DNA of 64,000 nucleotides, from assembly GCA_029339505.1 (NCBI GenBank), contig JAQISU010000069.1:9140001-9204000 (forward strand), given 5' to 3'. The notes beneath the pieces were generated by a model. It worked only from the letters and a program-made list of their open reading frames with translations. It ran no database searches and had not been told where the DNA came from. Every line of letters begins with the position of its first letter. Position 1 is the stretch's first letter. Made by a program: the position numbers and the translations under genes. This DNA comes from Unio delphinus. Taxonomy: Eukaryota > Mollusca > Bivalvia > Unionida > Unionidae. Shown here piece after piece: positions 13,601 to 27,529 of the stretch.

Positions 13601-14814
13601 ATGCTAGGCTTCATTTTTGTAAACGTCTACAAATTTGCATACCTGAATAAATATATAGAATCTATTGCAGCTTACATTGTGGAGGTAACTATATACTATT
13701 GATCAATTTAAATGCACACTGACGTTTCTAGAAAGAGTTGATATAAGTCATTAATTGCCAACTTCTGTCAAATACAAAGTACTGCTCATTTAGCAGCTCA
13801 TAAAGAGGTATTGCATCTAATTTGGTTAAGCATGGTCTATTCACTCATCATGGATCAGCAATATTGGCACAAGCTACATTAAATATCAAATGTTTGGGTC
13901 GAATTACCCATATTTTGTTTAATCCTTCTCGCAATGGATTAGTACGTTTTTCGCAAAATTCTTGCCTTATCCTAGTCTTTTGAAGTAAAATATGTACTAG
14001 ATCAAAAACTAATTTGTTTCAGAAGAAATATACTTATTTTAATTTCAGCAAATATTTACATTATTCGATATCATTATGGTCTCTTTGCAGGTATCTCGAA
14101 CATGGATATCTTTGCTTTCTGTTCTTCTATTTGTAATGTTTGACAAAAGTTGATTTAAAACAAATACGTAATATGTTACGAGGACTTTACACAAGCAACA
14201 TGTTGTATACAACTTCAGAAATAATTAGGTTATATACCATTATTGACTGTTTATTATTATATGGCTTATCTTGTTTGAATATCAAATATAGATATGCCAT
14301 TACAATAAAACACAATATTTGCAATTGTCTTCCACGTCAAACATTGTCTTTATCGTAATAAGTACTTGGACGAATAAAAAAATTACTAAATCCTAAACTT
14401 CAAAAGCCATATATATAATATTGTGTATAAAGGTATGAACTAGTTGATGCTTCGTTACAAAAGTCCCTGACATAGTTACTGCAACATCATTTAAATCCTT
14501 CATGGTGATATTAACACGTTTCAGCTTATTTCGCAGCTGAAACCTTGAGCGGGAAATATATGTTTCCATTTCGCTAATAATCATGGCTAATATCGATTGT
14601 GATAATTAAAGAATGAGTTAAGACAAGTTGTTGTGGGTAATAAACTTGTCTTTTCTAGCATATGGACATTTCACCTAAATTGGTGTAGTGTCTATTTCTA
14701 TACTAGATGGAGCTGCTGCCATCCATGAAACTCATCAATGACAAATAAAGCAAATGGATGTGTTATCATACCTTCTACTTTTGTTTGATGTTATTAAGGT
14801 GACTGATACATTTG
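10689..14814. other. AT-rich DNA without recognisable genes
   Basis: Scattered open frames under 80 codons. The stretch 12480-13200 is less AT-rich and its minus strand has a hint of old coding sequence (Lys/Arg-rich, many stops), but I could not match it to a family. Confidence 0.5.
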
Positions 14815-15303
14815 TTATGCCATGGAAAATAGTTGGAGTGTGGATTGACATTGGAATGCAAAGTTAGTAACCCATGGCATTTGTGTCTTTACTTTCGGTA
14901 TCTTTATTGATAGAACCAAACGAAGAAGTACGAAGTTTGTGTCATCCCTCGTCACCCAATTGTTTACAAGAGTTGTTGTTTCACGACCATTGAGAAGTTG
15001 TGTGATGTTTTCATTCTCGAGAATATTATCTATGGTTTGTGTTTTGTACTGATGATATGTGCTAAGTGATAGCATGTTAGCAGCGGCGAAGAGACCTTGT
15101 ACTGGAGTGTTTATAAAAACATTATAATTCAAACAAATATTGTTACAATGATCTGGGTAGAATTCATGTGCACGATATGCGGTTGGGAATGTGTCGAAAT
15201 GAATTGTAGTTCCATTCCTCGAATGGTATGCAGGTGAATCAATGAGCGGAGAATATGTGTGTACATATTTGCTTGATGATATCTCTTCAGAATCTGTCTG
15301 CAT
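14815..15303 (-). CDS. Unrecognised 162-aa open frame, possible exon
   Basis: This is the longest open frame in the host-like part that is not simple repeat. Its codon use is balanced, unlike the surrounding AT-rich DNA. It opens with ATG at 15303 (MQTDSEEISSSKYVHTYSPL), has a middle section rich in Asn/Thr, and ends QLFSMA. I see no signal peptide, membrane segment or known motif. A pyrimidine-leaning tract followed by AG sits just before codon 3, so it could be an internal exon rather than a complete gene. A second, shorter minus-strand frame at 14393-14584 might be a following exon. Function unknown. Confidence 0.35.
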   Translation of the reverse strand: MQTDSEEISSSKYVHTYSPLIDSPAYHSRNGTTIHFDTFPTAYRAHEFYPDHCNNICLNYNVFINTPVQGLFAAANMLSLSTYHQYKTQTIDNILENENITQLLNGRETTTLVNNWVTRDDTNFVLLRLVLSIKIPKVKTQMPWVTNFAFQCQSTLQLFSMA

Positions 15304-16735
15304 GTCATTGCAGAGAAAATGATTTTATATTGTGAAATCCTGAAACTTGCATATAATACTGAAACTAAATGTTTGTTTCGAGCTAAGTAACAATTTCAGG
15401 CAATACATTCACGCTGAGTGTTGTTCACTAATTAATTTCCATCTAGTGGTTGATCCTTGTTTTATGATAATAATGATTTTCCACTCCAGACTTACAAAAT
15501 ATATATTATATAAGTACGTTAAACCAATTGCATTGCATACAAAATCTTTATTCGGAAAAATCATTTTGGGGAGGATATACAAAATATATAAATGGCATAA
15601 TGCGATTCACTTTAATTAATCTTTACTTTGATAATATAATAATATTACATTTGAACTTATGAATATTTCAATGTCTAAACGAATAATATGGTTGTTATTT
15701 TTTGTCATGAGATTATATCTGTCTTGCTGAGTATTTAGAAAAACATAAAAGCTTCATTATCGTATTATGTTAAAATTTGTTTGTACTGTTACCTGTTTCA
15801 CTACTGTTGCATTAGATTGAAGCACACCTGCACAGACACCCTTATTAAAGTTCTTGCTTCATTTACACACTAACTAGAATGATTCTGACTTTAATGTAAA
15901 GTAGGATGACATGGTAGACATCTAAGGATTCAATTAAATGATACATGATTGCCATGTGTTGAATCGTTCTGAACGAACATATATACTGTTTATACCACAT
16001 TCACATTACAATATATTAAACTAAGGAATTTCAGGGGACACTTTATTACATTTCATATATTTAAATTATGTGAGAGCCTTTTTTATAAAAAGTGTATAGA
16101 AAAGGCTTTTTTCTTGATCTTGTTATCATTCTATATGGGATGAATATATTGTATCTTCTTTTAGCTTAAAATGTTTTATTTTTATATTAATATTATTTTG
16201 AACATTTCCCGCCGTCTTAATGAATGCGGTATATTATTATATATATCACGGTAAGTATAGAAATACATCGGTATAATCTTATTCAGGTTAGCCATCTAAA
16301 ATAATCTGATTTATAAAAGTCTCAATTTATCATATCACAACAAAGTTACACCTTTAATAACTGATAATGCAATATATTAACTCATAGAACACTCGTGTTG
16401 TTCTCGCCTAATGTACTAACGCTTAACGTACTAACGCTTAATGCTATGAACAATTAAGATAAATGATTAATCAGCTAGATATTCCTTTTCAAAGAGACAG
16501 TCCAAAGAGGTATGTTAGACGTATTGTTAGGTAGCCTTTTCCAGCATTCTGCCATGCTAATGTCGAATAATGTTTGTATTGTGGTAGAAATAAAAACAAC
16601 ACAAACGCCAAGGTTGTGTGCAACACGTTTCGCATTTTAATCAATGTTTTCTCAGGTACTAAATGATTTGAATGTAATGGATGACGTAATGTATTTGAAA
16701 ATAACAATTAAGTCATCCCGTAACGTCCTAAACGT
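15304..16735. other. AT-rich DNA without recognisable genes
   Basis: No open frame above 90 codons and no motif. A short direct repeat of the type CTAACGCTTAA occurs near 16416-16441. Confidence 0.55.
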
Positions 16736-16890
16736 GGTGCCGTGAATGCCCCTTACGGTGCCTCCTGTCGTGAACGTGTGTGGTGCCCGTGTGTGGTGCC
16801 GTGTGTAGTGCCGTGTGTGGTGCCTTGTGTATGGTGCCCGCATGGTGCCGTGTGTGCCCGTGTTGTGTATGGTACCTAGAGTATGGTACC
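16736..16890. repeat. GC-richer minisatellite of GTGGTGCC-type units
   Basis: Irregular tandem units of about 12-18 bp built on TGGTGCCGTGTG and TATGGTACCT, standing out from the AT-rich surroundings. It abuts a (TA)n run on its right. Confidence 0.75.
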
Positions 16891-16919
16891 TTGTCTATGC
16901 TGACTTTGTGTATGCAGCG

Positions 16920-16920
<1 letters not shown>

Positions 16921-16980
<60 letters not shown>
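16921..16980. repeat. (TA)30 microsatellite
   Basis: Uninterrupted 60-bp TA run. Confidence 0.98.
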
Positions 16981-16983
<3 letters not shown>

Positions 16984-17289
16984 GGGTGATGTCGCAGAAC
17001 TGTGGGGTTTCTTGTGACGTATACGCTGTGTCTGGTGACGTTTTTTCGGAAGCATGTACAGGTGTTCTAGATGCGAGGGACCAAGACTTTGCGACCATTT
17101 GGTCTGTGTTGAATGTAAGTGCTCTCAAGGGTTTCTTTAAACAGACAGGAAGGAGTGCACCATAAGTGGCGTCTTTGTGACCATTGAATAGATTGGGGGG
17201 AATAGGAAGTACATCTTGGACGTCAAATGGTCGCCAGGATAGTTATACAATACGTGTTCAATATTGTTGCTATTACCATCTGAGCAAAT

Positions 17290-17612
17290 ATTTCACATTT
17301 ATGTATCAACCTCGTTATTTTGAACGATATTCATGAATTCATAATTTCATATTTACATCGCAGTCTCGTTATTTGAACGATATATTCTTAAATGCACAAT
17401 GTTACGTTTATATTGCTAAATCACTACATAAACGTTATGTTCATAAACTCATAATATAAGCTTTACATTGCTAAATCGTTATATGCACGATAAGTTCATA
17501 AACTCATATTTTTTCCTTTATATTGCTAAAACGTTACATGAACGATAAAAACATGACATGCTTGCTTTACATTGCTAAATCGTTATATGCACGATAAGTT
17601 CATAAAATATGA
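17290..17612. repeat. Diverged tandem repeat, unit about 60-70 bp
   Basis: About five or six imperfect units, each with a core like CATTGCTAAATCGTTATATG followed by ACGATAAGTTCATAAACTC. The units at about 17460 and 17560 are nearly identical. The block lies just upstream of the Ty3/gypsy primer-binding site and could be part of its LTR. Confidence 0.65.
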
Positions 17613-17904
17613 TCAAACTTACAGGCCATCACATCTGTTTCGTTATACGAGCTATGTATTATTTGTAAATTCCTCCGTATACTTTTATTTGTTGATCGGA
17701 TGATAAGACGTTATTCATGTTAGTTTCAAATGTATTTCGTTGAAAACATCCTTTGAGGTTTTTTTCATTGTGTTACTTGTTGATAGTTTCATGTTATGAA
17801 CATGATAATTGTCCTTATCTTTTGTGTATAATGGTGTCAGACTTGTCTAAATTTAAATTGCGTTTCTACATAAACATTGTACTAACACAGTTGTTTTCGG
17901 TCTC

Positions 17905-17965
17905 GTCACTAATAAATTCCCAACCCGGCTTTATCCTGTTACGAATGGTGTCAGAAGCAGGATTG
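17905..17965 (+). mobile_element. Candidate 5' LTR end and primer-binding site of the gypsy fossil
   Basis: AATAAA at 17911-17916 is followed after about 30 bp by TGGTGTCAGAAGCAGGA at 17946. That resembles the tRNA-complementary primer-binding sites of Ty3/gypsy elements that begin TGGTGTCAGAAG. It precedes the gag start by about 300 bp. The LTR's left end and a 3' LTR were not found. Confidence 0.5.
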
Positions 17966-18243
17966 TAATTGGATTAGGGGGAGCATTGACTTTAATTTGC
18001 ATAGGTTTTGACTGCGGTAAGATTTTTCATATATATGTTTCAAATCGGGTGCTTCTTGACAAGAAAAAATACAGACGGGTGAGTCAATACCTCACTCATA
18101 CTCTATTTGTTTTTTATAGTTACATATATACATATCGCATACATTTTGGAGAAGGAATATACGGTTCGTTCGCGTAATCCTAAAATTGTAAGTGTTTTAT
18201 AATAGTGCATTTATGATTGGTGATATAATCAGAAGTGTTCATC

Positions 18244-19929
18244 ATGTCGTCACTCGAAGAACTAGGAGAATTGGGCAAACAGTTTCGGTATGATCGAGAG
18301 ATGCCTAGAAAATTTTAAAAAAAGGAGCAGGCTCGATAAAGTATCAAAAGGTACAGAAAAGGGATTTCGAAAGGGAGAAGATATTATTAGAGAGGAACAA
18401 TCGGAAATAAATATAGCATTTGAATGGTAGAAGATGGTATTTGAGGGAAAAAAGGAAAGAGAGAAGCAGGACTAAGATGGAAAAGGGGAGCAGAAAACAA
18501 AAGGATAAAACAGGTAAGAGAACTTGATGAAAAAAAGTTAGAGGGATAGAAATTAAGCAAAGTTGGAAGCCATTGAATTAGATGACAGAAATATGGGAAA
18601 GGAACACAAAAGTAAATTTGAATTATTTGAGGCTCATAAAGATTGGCAAGATGGAGTCAATGTCAAGAGGCCCTAAATTACACCCTTTTGAAAATGACAA
18701 AGATAATTTAGATAGTTATTTACATAGGTTTTATTTATATGCCACCATCCAGAAGAGGCAAGAAGATTCCCGGTCGCTCCATCTCAGCACATTACTAAAA
18801 TATAAAGCGCTAATTGATATTCGCGTCTACCGTAAATGACGCATTGAACTATGACACGTTAAGAGAATCATTTCTGTAAGAGATACGAGTTGATAGAACA
18901 AGTGTTTTGCAAAATAACTAAGTATTGTAAACCCGAAAAAGGTGAGACATTTATCCATTTTGTATGCAGGTTGGGAACTTATTTCCAGCGGTTGAATGTG
19001 CCAAGATACAAACACATTCGAGGGCCTTAATGACATTTTACTCAGGACCAGTTGTTAAACACCTGTGGCAAGGAGTTGTTTTTATTCCTGAGCAGAAAGT
19101 ACTTCAATAATATATCTGATATGGCTACGCAGGCAGACTATTTTGCTGAAGCTCGAGGAAGTACGCAGAGTGTGATTTCAAAGGATAACAAGGGAGTTAA
19201 TCAAGATAAATATCAGAGGCCGAAAGAACCCGAGAAACATGAAACCTATGCAGATGGAAATATTCGATCTGGGCAAGGTTCTTATCGTTAGGATAGACAA
19301 TGTTTCACCTGTAAGGAATGGGTTCACATTACACCAGATTGTTCGAAAATGATGGGGTTTTTCCAGAAAGTCTCGGATGCTATCGAAACCAGAGTATGGA
19401 CAGGAGGCGGTAAGCGCGATTGTAATTATTGTGATAGTTAGACATTTACTAGCGCGTGTGCAGATCGGTCCTGATGTGATTCAGTTGATCTACACTTGTC
19501 TATTTCCAGAGGCGAAGGTACTGACTGCTACAATTACGCCAACGGACAAGAAGTCACTATCTTACGCGACACCAGGTGCACAGGTGACGCGGTAAAGCGG
19601 AGTCTTGTAAAGGAAGACAAAATGCTTAGTTGGATATCCCCGTACATGTTATTAGATCAATCGATTGATCGCCTCCCCGCAGCTAGAATACAAATGGAGA
19701 CGCTTTTTCTGACAGAAACCATGGAAGCACTGTGCTGGAAAACACCATATATGATTTAATAATCGGAAATGTAGAAGAAATCAGACTCCCAAGACTCTCT
19801 GACTCCAGGATTCCCATTGTGCTAGCGGTCAAAAGTAGGGCGCAGATGCAGGCGGACATAAAGCCGCAACGTAACTCGAAAGTTCAAGAAGACGTGAATG
19901 ATAAATCTCGCGATGAAAATTTACGCTAG
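18244..19929 (+). pseudogene. Ty3/gypsy retrotransposon gag-protease fossil
   Basis: From an ATG at 18244 (MSSLEELGELGKQF) a gag can be followed through many stops and frame changes. It has a Lys/Glu-rich N-terminus, then the conserved capsid stretch KLHPFENDKDNLDSYLHRF near 18670. Later pieces are RLGTYFQRLNVPRYKHI near 18970 and LLNTCGKELFLFLSRK near 19055, and a CCHC knuckle (CFTCKEWVHITPDC) near 19303. The aspartic protease follows at about 19500-19930, with the flap-side text VEALCWKTPYMIYDLIIGNV-like in two frames. The catalytic DTG is mutated to DTR near 19570. Reverse transcriptase, RNase H and integrase are missing after 19930. The copy is truncated and dead. Confidence 0.85.
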
Positions 19930-22310
19930 TTAAGCCGTCTAAAGGAGAGAGAAAGAAATAATTGTACAGTGTTTAAAAGTGTTCATTAAAGCAGAATAAT
20001 GACTTACATGAATAATAAAAATATTGAAATATTTTTTTTTTTTTTTTTTTTTGGTTCGTCATTTCATTTAGTTTCTATTCCAGTAGTCCAAGATGGTTTA
20101 CACTATTCAGTAAATTATAGCCAGACAGCACAGGTTCAGTGCACACAAACCATGTTTGCAAAACCATGTTTGCAAAACACTTTTCTTCTTTATGCAAAGA
20201 TCTCATATTTAAATCCTGATTGTGTTTTTTATTGACTTAATTAATATAAATTAACATAGAAACCAAAACATTGAACATTCAGCTTATAAATTTGCATATG
20301 CGCTTGTGAACAGGAACATAGCGTACATACTTGCAGGGTTGTGAAGAGTTCATTCACTTGGTCAATGCATAGCTTAACAATCACATTATTTGTTAAAATA
20401 TTAAATGATATCATCTGAATCGATCTTTTATTCAGTACATGTAAATATATATAATTTGAAGTACGTATAAAAAATAAATATCTTAATGTAAAGTCAGGTA
20501 TAATTTCAATAATATACTAAATTATTCATTTTTAAATTTATCAGCTAAATTCGTTCCAAGTCATCATCGTACGAGAACACGACAATTTATTAAAATGATG
20601 GATTAGTAATCATTGAAATGCATATTCATGTGTAATTTAACTTCTTAAAGCATGTATCGCTTCGGTTTTTGCTGTTATCGAAAACAAAGTTATCTAATGA
20701 ATTTATGTTTTTCAAAGAATATATATCTCGAAGACTAAAATTATCGTCTTGATCCAATTATTAGATCAGCATATATGTTTGTAACTGTTCACTACCGTCG
20801 ATAGAAGTACAAAAACTTCTAACACACAGCTACATTTCGATATGTAGCCTCGTTATACTATTTTTTTTCGACTAAGGAAAGTATACAATTGTCTATAATA
20901 TTTTCTTTTGTATAATTTCATCACTGCAACATACGTCTATGAATATATTAAAAACAAATTATATCTCGATTTGCGGACACCGGCACAAAACAATCCTGCA
21001 ACACTAACTTAGCGAGGCAGACTTAAATACACGCAGATACTTAAAGGTAACTGCAATATTTTAGCTGTAGTTGGTCGAGTTGATACACATACATCTCCAA
21101 CTAATCATCTTACTTGGTGTTCAGGACATTTAAATATAATTATGCTTAACGACGTATTACCACCCGCGCATGCTATTGTGCACGAATTTAGAACCATATA
21201 TTATATGATCCTAGTTCGCAATATCGCTAAGCTTTTGACACAATTTTGGGTTAAGAAACAGCAGCTAGTCGAATATAATAGTGATCTAATTACAGCAGCA
21301 GAAAAAGTGAACACGACCTGAATGAACTGTTTGGCGGGTTAAGAGAAAAAACATAGCAAATTCGATAAAAAAGACGATATATAAAGTAACATAATCAACT
21401 AACCCAATTCGAGAAACTCTCAGTTAGTAAAAACAATTATATGGAGTTATTGACCTTGTTTTTATTTCTAAGAAGTTTTTTTTTCGAAATGAAGGTATTG
21501 CTTAAAGGTATATTCATCAATTTTAATACTGCTAATGTCATTACACAAAGAAAAAATTCAATTTCGCTGGCTTTTATAAACCCAGCCATTGTCTGATAAA
21601 CATTAACGCTCAATACTTGGCAACATGGTAAACCGTAATACAGCAGACGTGTTTTGAATATATGTAGCCTTTTTGAGCAAGGAACATAATGTCAAAATCC
21701 AATGGGTATAAATTCTTCTCCTTATTATCAACTCCTAACCTTACGACTAATTTCATCAGCATTAAGGTACTTTTTCTAGTTTACTTGTTTTTACATTCCT
21801 GATATGTGAAATACTTATTTTAAAACACGATAAACGATTACATTGCATTGAAATTCATGTTTGTGTAGAAATTGTATCATTGCAAACTGGTACGAATATA
21901 TCAATTTAATCAATATCTCATTTGCAGCACACTTTAATTTAATGATAGCAAAATATTACGTCGGAAACAGGCTTGGTCAACAACATCTAACTATATTTTA
22001 CATTTGATCGTCAATGTGTCATGGTAGATTATCATCAATGCCATGTAACACATGCTTACTCTATTAAAAGTAGCTTACACATGCCAGCAGTTTCTTTCTC
22101 ATGCTGTTTAATTAAATTCGTGCTCATTCCTCCAAATTATGTATCATTTCTAAATTCCAATTTAATCAAGATTTAACACAGGTGTAGAATACAAGAGCGG
22201 ACTAAATATCCTTAACTTAGGTAATGCAAAATGCGACATTAAAATGAATATGCTTTTTTTGATATAACAATAATGTTAATGCTATTAATAACAATAATTA
22301 TAAAGAATTA

Positions 22311-22342
<32 letters not shown>

Positions 22343-25260
22343 TTATAATATAGGCCACTGACCCGTGTTACCTATCCAAACATAATTTAGTAAGAATAAA
22401 TATTATATAGGGTAAAAGAAAAACATCGTATTTATATAAAATAAGTCATGCATAAAAGTATAAATTATTATTTACTTCGGGTACAGGTGATACACTAGTA
22501 TAGAATAATAATAAAAATTTAAATAATTTACAATCCGTGTTTTAATTGTTGAATCCGTTTAAAACTGTGAGATGATTAAAAAAATTTATTTCTGACAGTA
22601 TCTCACAAACATTCGACAGTTTTTTGATACAATAGGAAATTGTTGTCACAGAAGACAATATCTTCATTATTGATAAAATAATTAGGACCAATCTAAGTGA
22701 GATGCTAATATCACCGCAATATACTCATCAGAGACGGCTAGTAACAGAAAATACGCTTACAAAAACAAGAAAATATTTAGTGGGCAAGAACAACTATGAA
22801 AGCATATTATCTTCTGAAATAGTTCGATCTTTTGCAATCTTACTAATACAGACATATTCATAACACAATAATATATGCAAGCGATTAACGATATTCACTT
22901 TCTTAAACTTTCCTAATTTTTCGAATATATTACATATATTGTTACATTTTCTTTATGACGTAAACATAGCGAACTTGGTAAGTAACATTTAAAACGTGGC
23001 AAGCTAACCAGGATATTGGGTAAATTTTTTCTTTCACGATATCACGTAAGTTCCTGTATAGTGAGAAATTACTATTATTAATTTTAACGCAAGAAAATAG
23101 GCAAATGCTTTGCCACACCTTTCATACCGTGTTTGAATTAATCAATTCAAGTTATTGGATAAGCTAAGATATGGTGGGTCTCTTTTGAGAGAAGGTCGTG
23201 ACATGTATTTTATATGATAATACAAATAGGGGTAATATCAGCCTTACCTTAAGTTTTAATGTTTATTTGCACATAGCGAACAAATCAGGGCCAGTAATTA
23301 TGCACGGATTGCCACAAATGGTCCAAATATAAGAACTATTAGTTAGAAATATTGCATGGGTGTAGTAAAGATTGCTCCTAATGAAATTAATATTATTGTA
23401 TTGATATATTTGCATTAGCTTCATCAAGTAAATGTTGTACATAAACATTGTTGAATTAAATAATCTACCATACATGAATCCATTTAGTATCCTATGACGG
23501 AATGCAAATTGCAAATACGCAGTAATAAGCATTATGATTAACCCAGTTGTTATAATAATAATGACATTTGTACGCGTTAAAATATCACATAACCTATATA
23601 ATATTTACTTCCCCATGCGAACTAATGAAGGGAATATTATTCGCTCATTGACACGTGATCACAAATTGTCTGATTGAAAGCGTTGACTTGTAGTACAGGT
23701 TTAACAATATTTATTTAGTGAAGCGTTGAGTGCAAATACATATTTCAACTTAACTATTCATGGGTGCGTGAGAACCAATAATAAACAAACTTTTTTATGT
23801 ATAACGTAATCAACTGATAAAAAGGTAAAAATATACGCGAGAAAAGCAATGAAAAGATTAACATTATTAATGATGTATTCATGGCTACACTAATAATAAA
23901 CAAATTAGCAATGTCAAAAAATACCATATTGCCATTCGCAACAAGTGTGAAACATGTAATTAAAGGAGTATATTACTCAAACTTAATGTATAATTAATTG
24001 AAGTGTAATGCACGAATACAATTTAAGCAAATTACATTAACTTTACTATCTTAATATAATCAGATTTATGAAAGACTTCTGAACAATTTTTACTTACAGA
24101 AACATCTATAAAAACTAACCATAACTAATTATTATATAATCATAACTGTTGCTGCATATAAATAAGCTTTTAAGTCTGAGTAATATGTCATTGTCTTTTC
24201 TGGGTTTAGTGAATTATAGGGTTGTAGTACTAATAACATAGTATCAGATCCAAAACGCGTCTGTGATCTATTCAAGTGTCATGGATAAAACAAGTTAAAA
24301 ATAAATGTACTGTGTCTTTAAAAGGACTTTTGGTACTATTTACAAATATTCACGATACAATAATAAATAAAACAAGTAATATTGATTTGGTTATTATAAT
24401 GAATGGCATAAGCCGTTTAAACAAATTATTAGTTTTACAAATGTAAAAATTCGTTTATTGTGAAAAGAAAATCTATTTCATAACCAAAACTATACAGGTC
24501 GGTAACACGAATACTTTTGTAGCAATGTATATCTAAACTTACAGCAATATGACACATATATTAGATACATGAAGAATGCATCATATAACGATTTAATAGG
24601 TCATATTAGTTATACAACATTACTGATTGATACATTGAATTTTATGCCAACTGAATGACTCCAATTTCGCATTAGGATATCAAAAACTCGAACTGAAACA
24701 ATATTTCAGTAAGAAAGTGACAAACACATAACGGATATATGTATAAAGACTTACGGTTTGCAATGGGCACACTATAGGCACGTGACACATCTCCCAATCA
24801 TTAACACAAACGAATCAATCAAACTGTCATATGTGCTTGAGTGCAAAAACTGATGTAGACTGATAAATTTCACAAAGTCGAATGAACAAGATTAAATTTT
24901 TAACCAAAGATAAATTTTGTACATATGTAGATTTGAAATATATTTAAATTCAATTATGTGTAATAAACTAGCATGAGCTAATCCAGTAAATAGTTTCCAA
25001 AGTAAACTTATACAAGTCCAGTTGTGGAAAGTAAACTTCATCCACATTCCATATTGCCTCTTTTTGTGTTCAACGTTACATAAGCTATAAACTAAAGGAG
25101 TAAGTAAGATGGAAAGAGTAAGCTGACAATGTATATGACAACTAGAGAAAGATCTTGTTGTGATACTGAGAAAAAACGTTAATTCATAATGTAAATGTAG
25201 GAAGAGAAACATATGTATGGTATTTCGAAAACCCGTGTTTGATATATATTAGCATGTATA

Positions 25261-25264
<4 letters not shown>
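19930..25264. other. Long AT-rich gene desert
   Basis: Includes a T-run at about 20031-20052 and a short (TAA)n at 22318-22343. No open frame above 90 codons and no recognisable domain. Confidence 0.65.

Positions 25265-25320
<56 letters not shown>
25265..25320. repeat. (TA)28 microsatellite
   Basis: Uninterrupted 56-bp TA run. Confidence 0.97.
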
Positions 25321-25325
<5 letters not shown>

Positions 25326-26285
25326 ACTTGCTTAGGTTCGAATAAACAGTAACATAGAAAGAGTGAAAATAACATGCTAAAAATAATTAAACTTATTATT
25401 CACTAGAGAAATTGCAAAAGTCTTGGCAAAATAAATGTCCAAGTAATTCTAAGTTCGAATTCCAGCGAAGTATCCAATATGTAAGACGATGTCTCTTGAT
25501 GAAGTCAGTAATTGTTAATGAAAATCTATGAGCACATATTTTTTTCCAGTTAACTAACAAAATAATTCCTCTTGATCCAAATGAATTCACACAATTTCCA
25601 GTACACGGTAATTAAAAATAACTCAAAAAGGATACACATAACTTAGTATTCTAAAAGCCCAAACTTCTACTGAATAGCTCGCTCCAAAACATAATTTATA
25701 TAGCTGCTTTTACGTAGACAGGAAAGGGTCACGTGATCTTCCAAAAACTATCTGAATAATTGTACGTTCAAAAACTTTTACCCTGCGTGTGACCCAACTA
25801 AAATAGAAAGATGTTTATACAAAAGTTTCATTTGTCCTTGGAACCAACCAATCATTTTAAAATCTTGTTTACAACTCCGAAACCAGGTCAGAAATGAGGT
25901 CAACACCTGGTGTTTACTCTGTAAAGGTACAGGTCATACCCCTCCAATGAACGAATCTTTAAACTTAAAATGCCAATTTTGAATCTAACAAACAGACAAT
26001 ACAAGAGTATACATGACTTATATCAATATACGTAACAATATATGCACCTTTTCAACAAACCAGAACAAATCTGACGGCTCATGATTATCATGGATTTGAA
26101 TACTTGGATATATACATAGGTAAAATGCAGTTATTATAAACAAAAATAATTTCATATTCTGAGTAAAAGTAAAGGTGTATGCCAAATTTCCGGCTGTCAA
26201 TATGAGAGAAAATATCGTCAAAGTTGTAGTCATATGAAAAACAACTGATACTTCTGAAAACAATAATAATAATGACATTAAAAAA

Positions 26286-26333
<48 letters not shown>

Positions 26334-27529
26334 CATAATAATAATGATATTAAACATAATAATGATGATAAATATAATAATAATAATAATTAAATGAATT
26401 ATATTATATAATTGGTATTGTACCTATTATTATTATATATAGTACTATTAATAGCAATATTATTAATTGTAATATTTTTGTTAATTTTTTTTAATACAAA
26501 CTGATGATAATATTCTTCAGAACAAAGGAAACAATTTTTTTATCTTCAAAATAGTATTGCAGCCCTAGCCAACCCGACATTGGCATGACAAATGCCTTAT
26601 ATTGAAAAGATTAGATATGTGTGTGTTTTAATTGTTGCATTATTTGGAAATTGCAAACTGTCTATCCGGCGTGATAATTGTGTGCCTTTCATCTATCATT
26701 CTGTGCAACAGATTGTATTGGCATTATACGTTGGGTTGATTGCCTTAATATGTGTTTATCATAACGTTTAAAACTTCCACATTGATATAAGTTACCTATC
26801 CTTAAATACAAAAGTACACTTATGTGTTAATACTATTCTGAGACACGAACGGGAAGTTTAATATTAACTTATCATTCTTTCATGAAAGGATTCACGTACT
26901 ATATGCATATGTAAAGGACAGTAGTGTCAACGTTTTTCTTTCTAATATCCTATAATGTATATGAGATCTGCACAATACATGTGTCTATCCATATCAATGA
27001 AGGCAAACCCATTTGACATTTGGATCATTGTGTTACTGGGAATTGTTACATATGTGACCTGCTAGCTAACCTCTTTAAAGTGTGGTCCGAATGGAAGTAT
27101 GTACCAAAGGTAGAATGTTACTATAGACTGTCTTTGTAACAGAAGTTTAGGTAACAATAGTAAAAATGTAAAAATATGTTTTTTTCATTCCAGAAGACAA
27201 GATTGCTGTACGTTAGTTGTTAATTTGAATTAGGAAATTCCGGAATAGAAACAAATACACTAGAGGAACTTTCATAATAGAATGAACGACTGGCCTGGCT
27301 GAAGGGCAATCTAACTGAGAATGCATTTAATACTATGTATCAACAGTAAATAACAGCTTCCGATTTCACTTGAGCTTTTCCATTTACTCAAATCAGGCCT
27401 CTGCTGTGGGCTAAAATCTCTTAACCCAAAGTAGAAAAGGTATATAATAATATTCTTGGAAGTGCTTTTGATCAATATATGGTCTATCACTATTCAATAG
27501 CTTGACTATATTGGAGGGGCTAGGCAGGT
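25321..27529. other. AT-rich DNA with a trinucleotide microsatellite
   Basis: A (TAA)n run occupies 26286-26332 and continues irregularly to about 26393. Nothing else recognisable. Confidence 0.6.
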
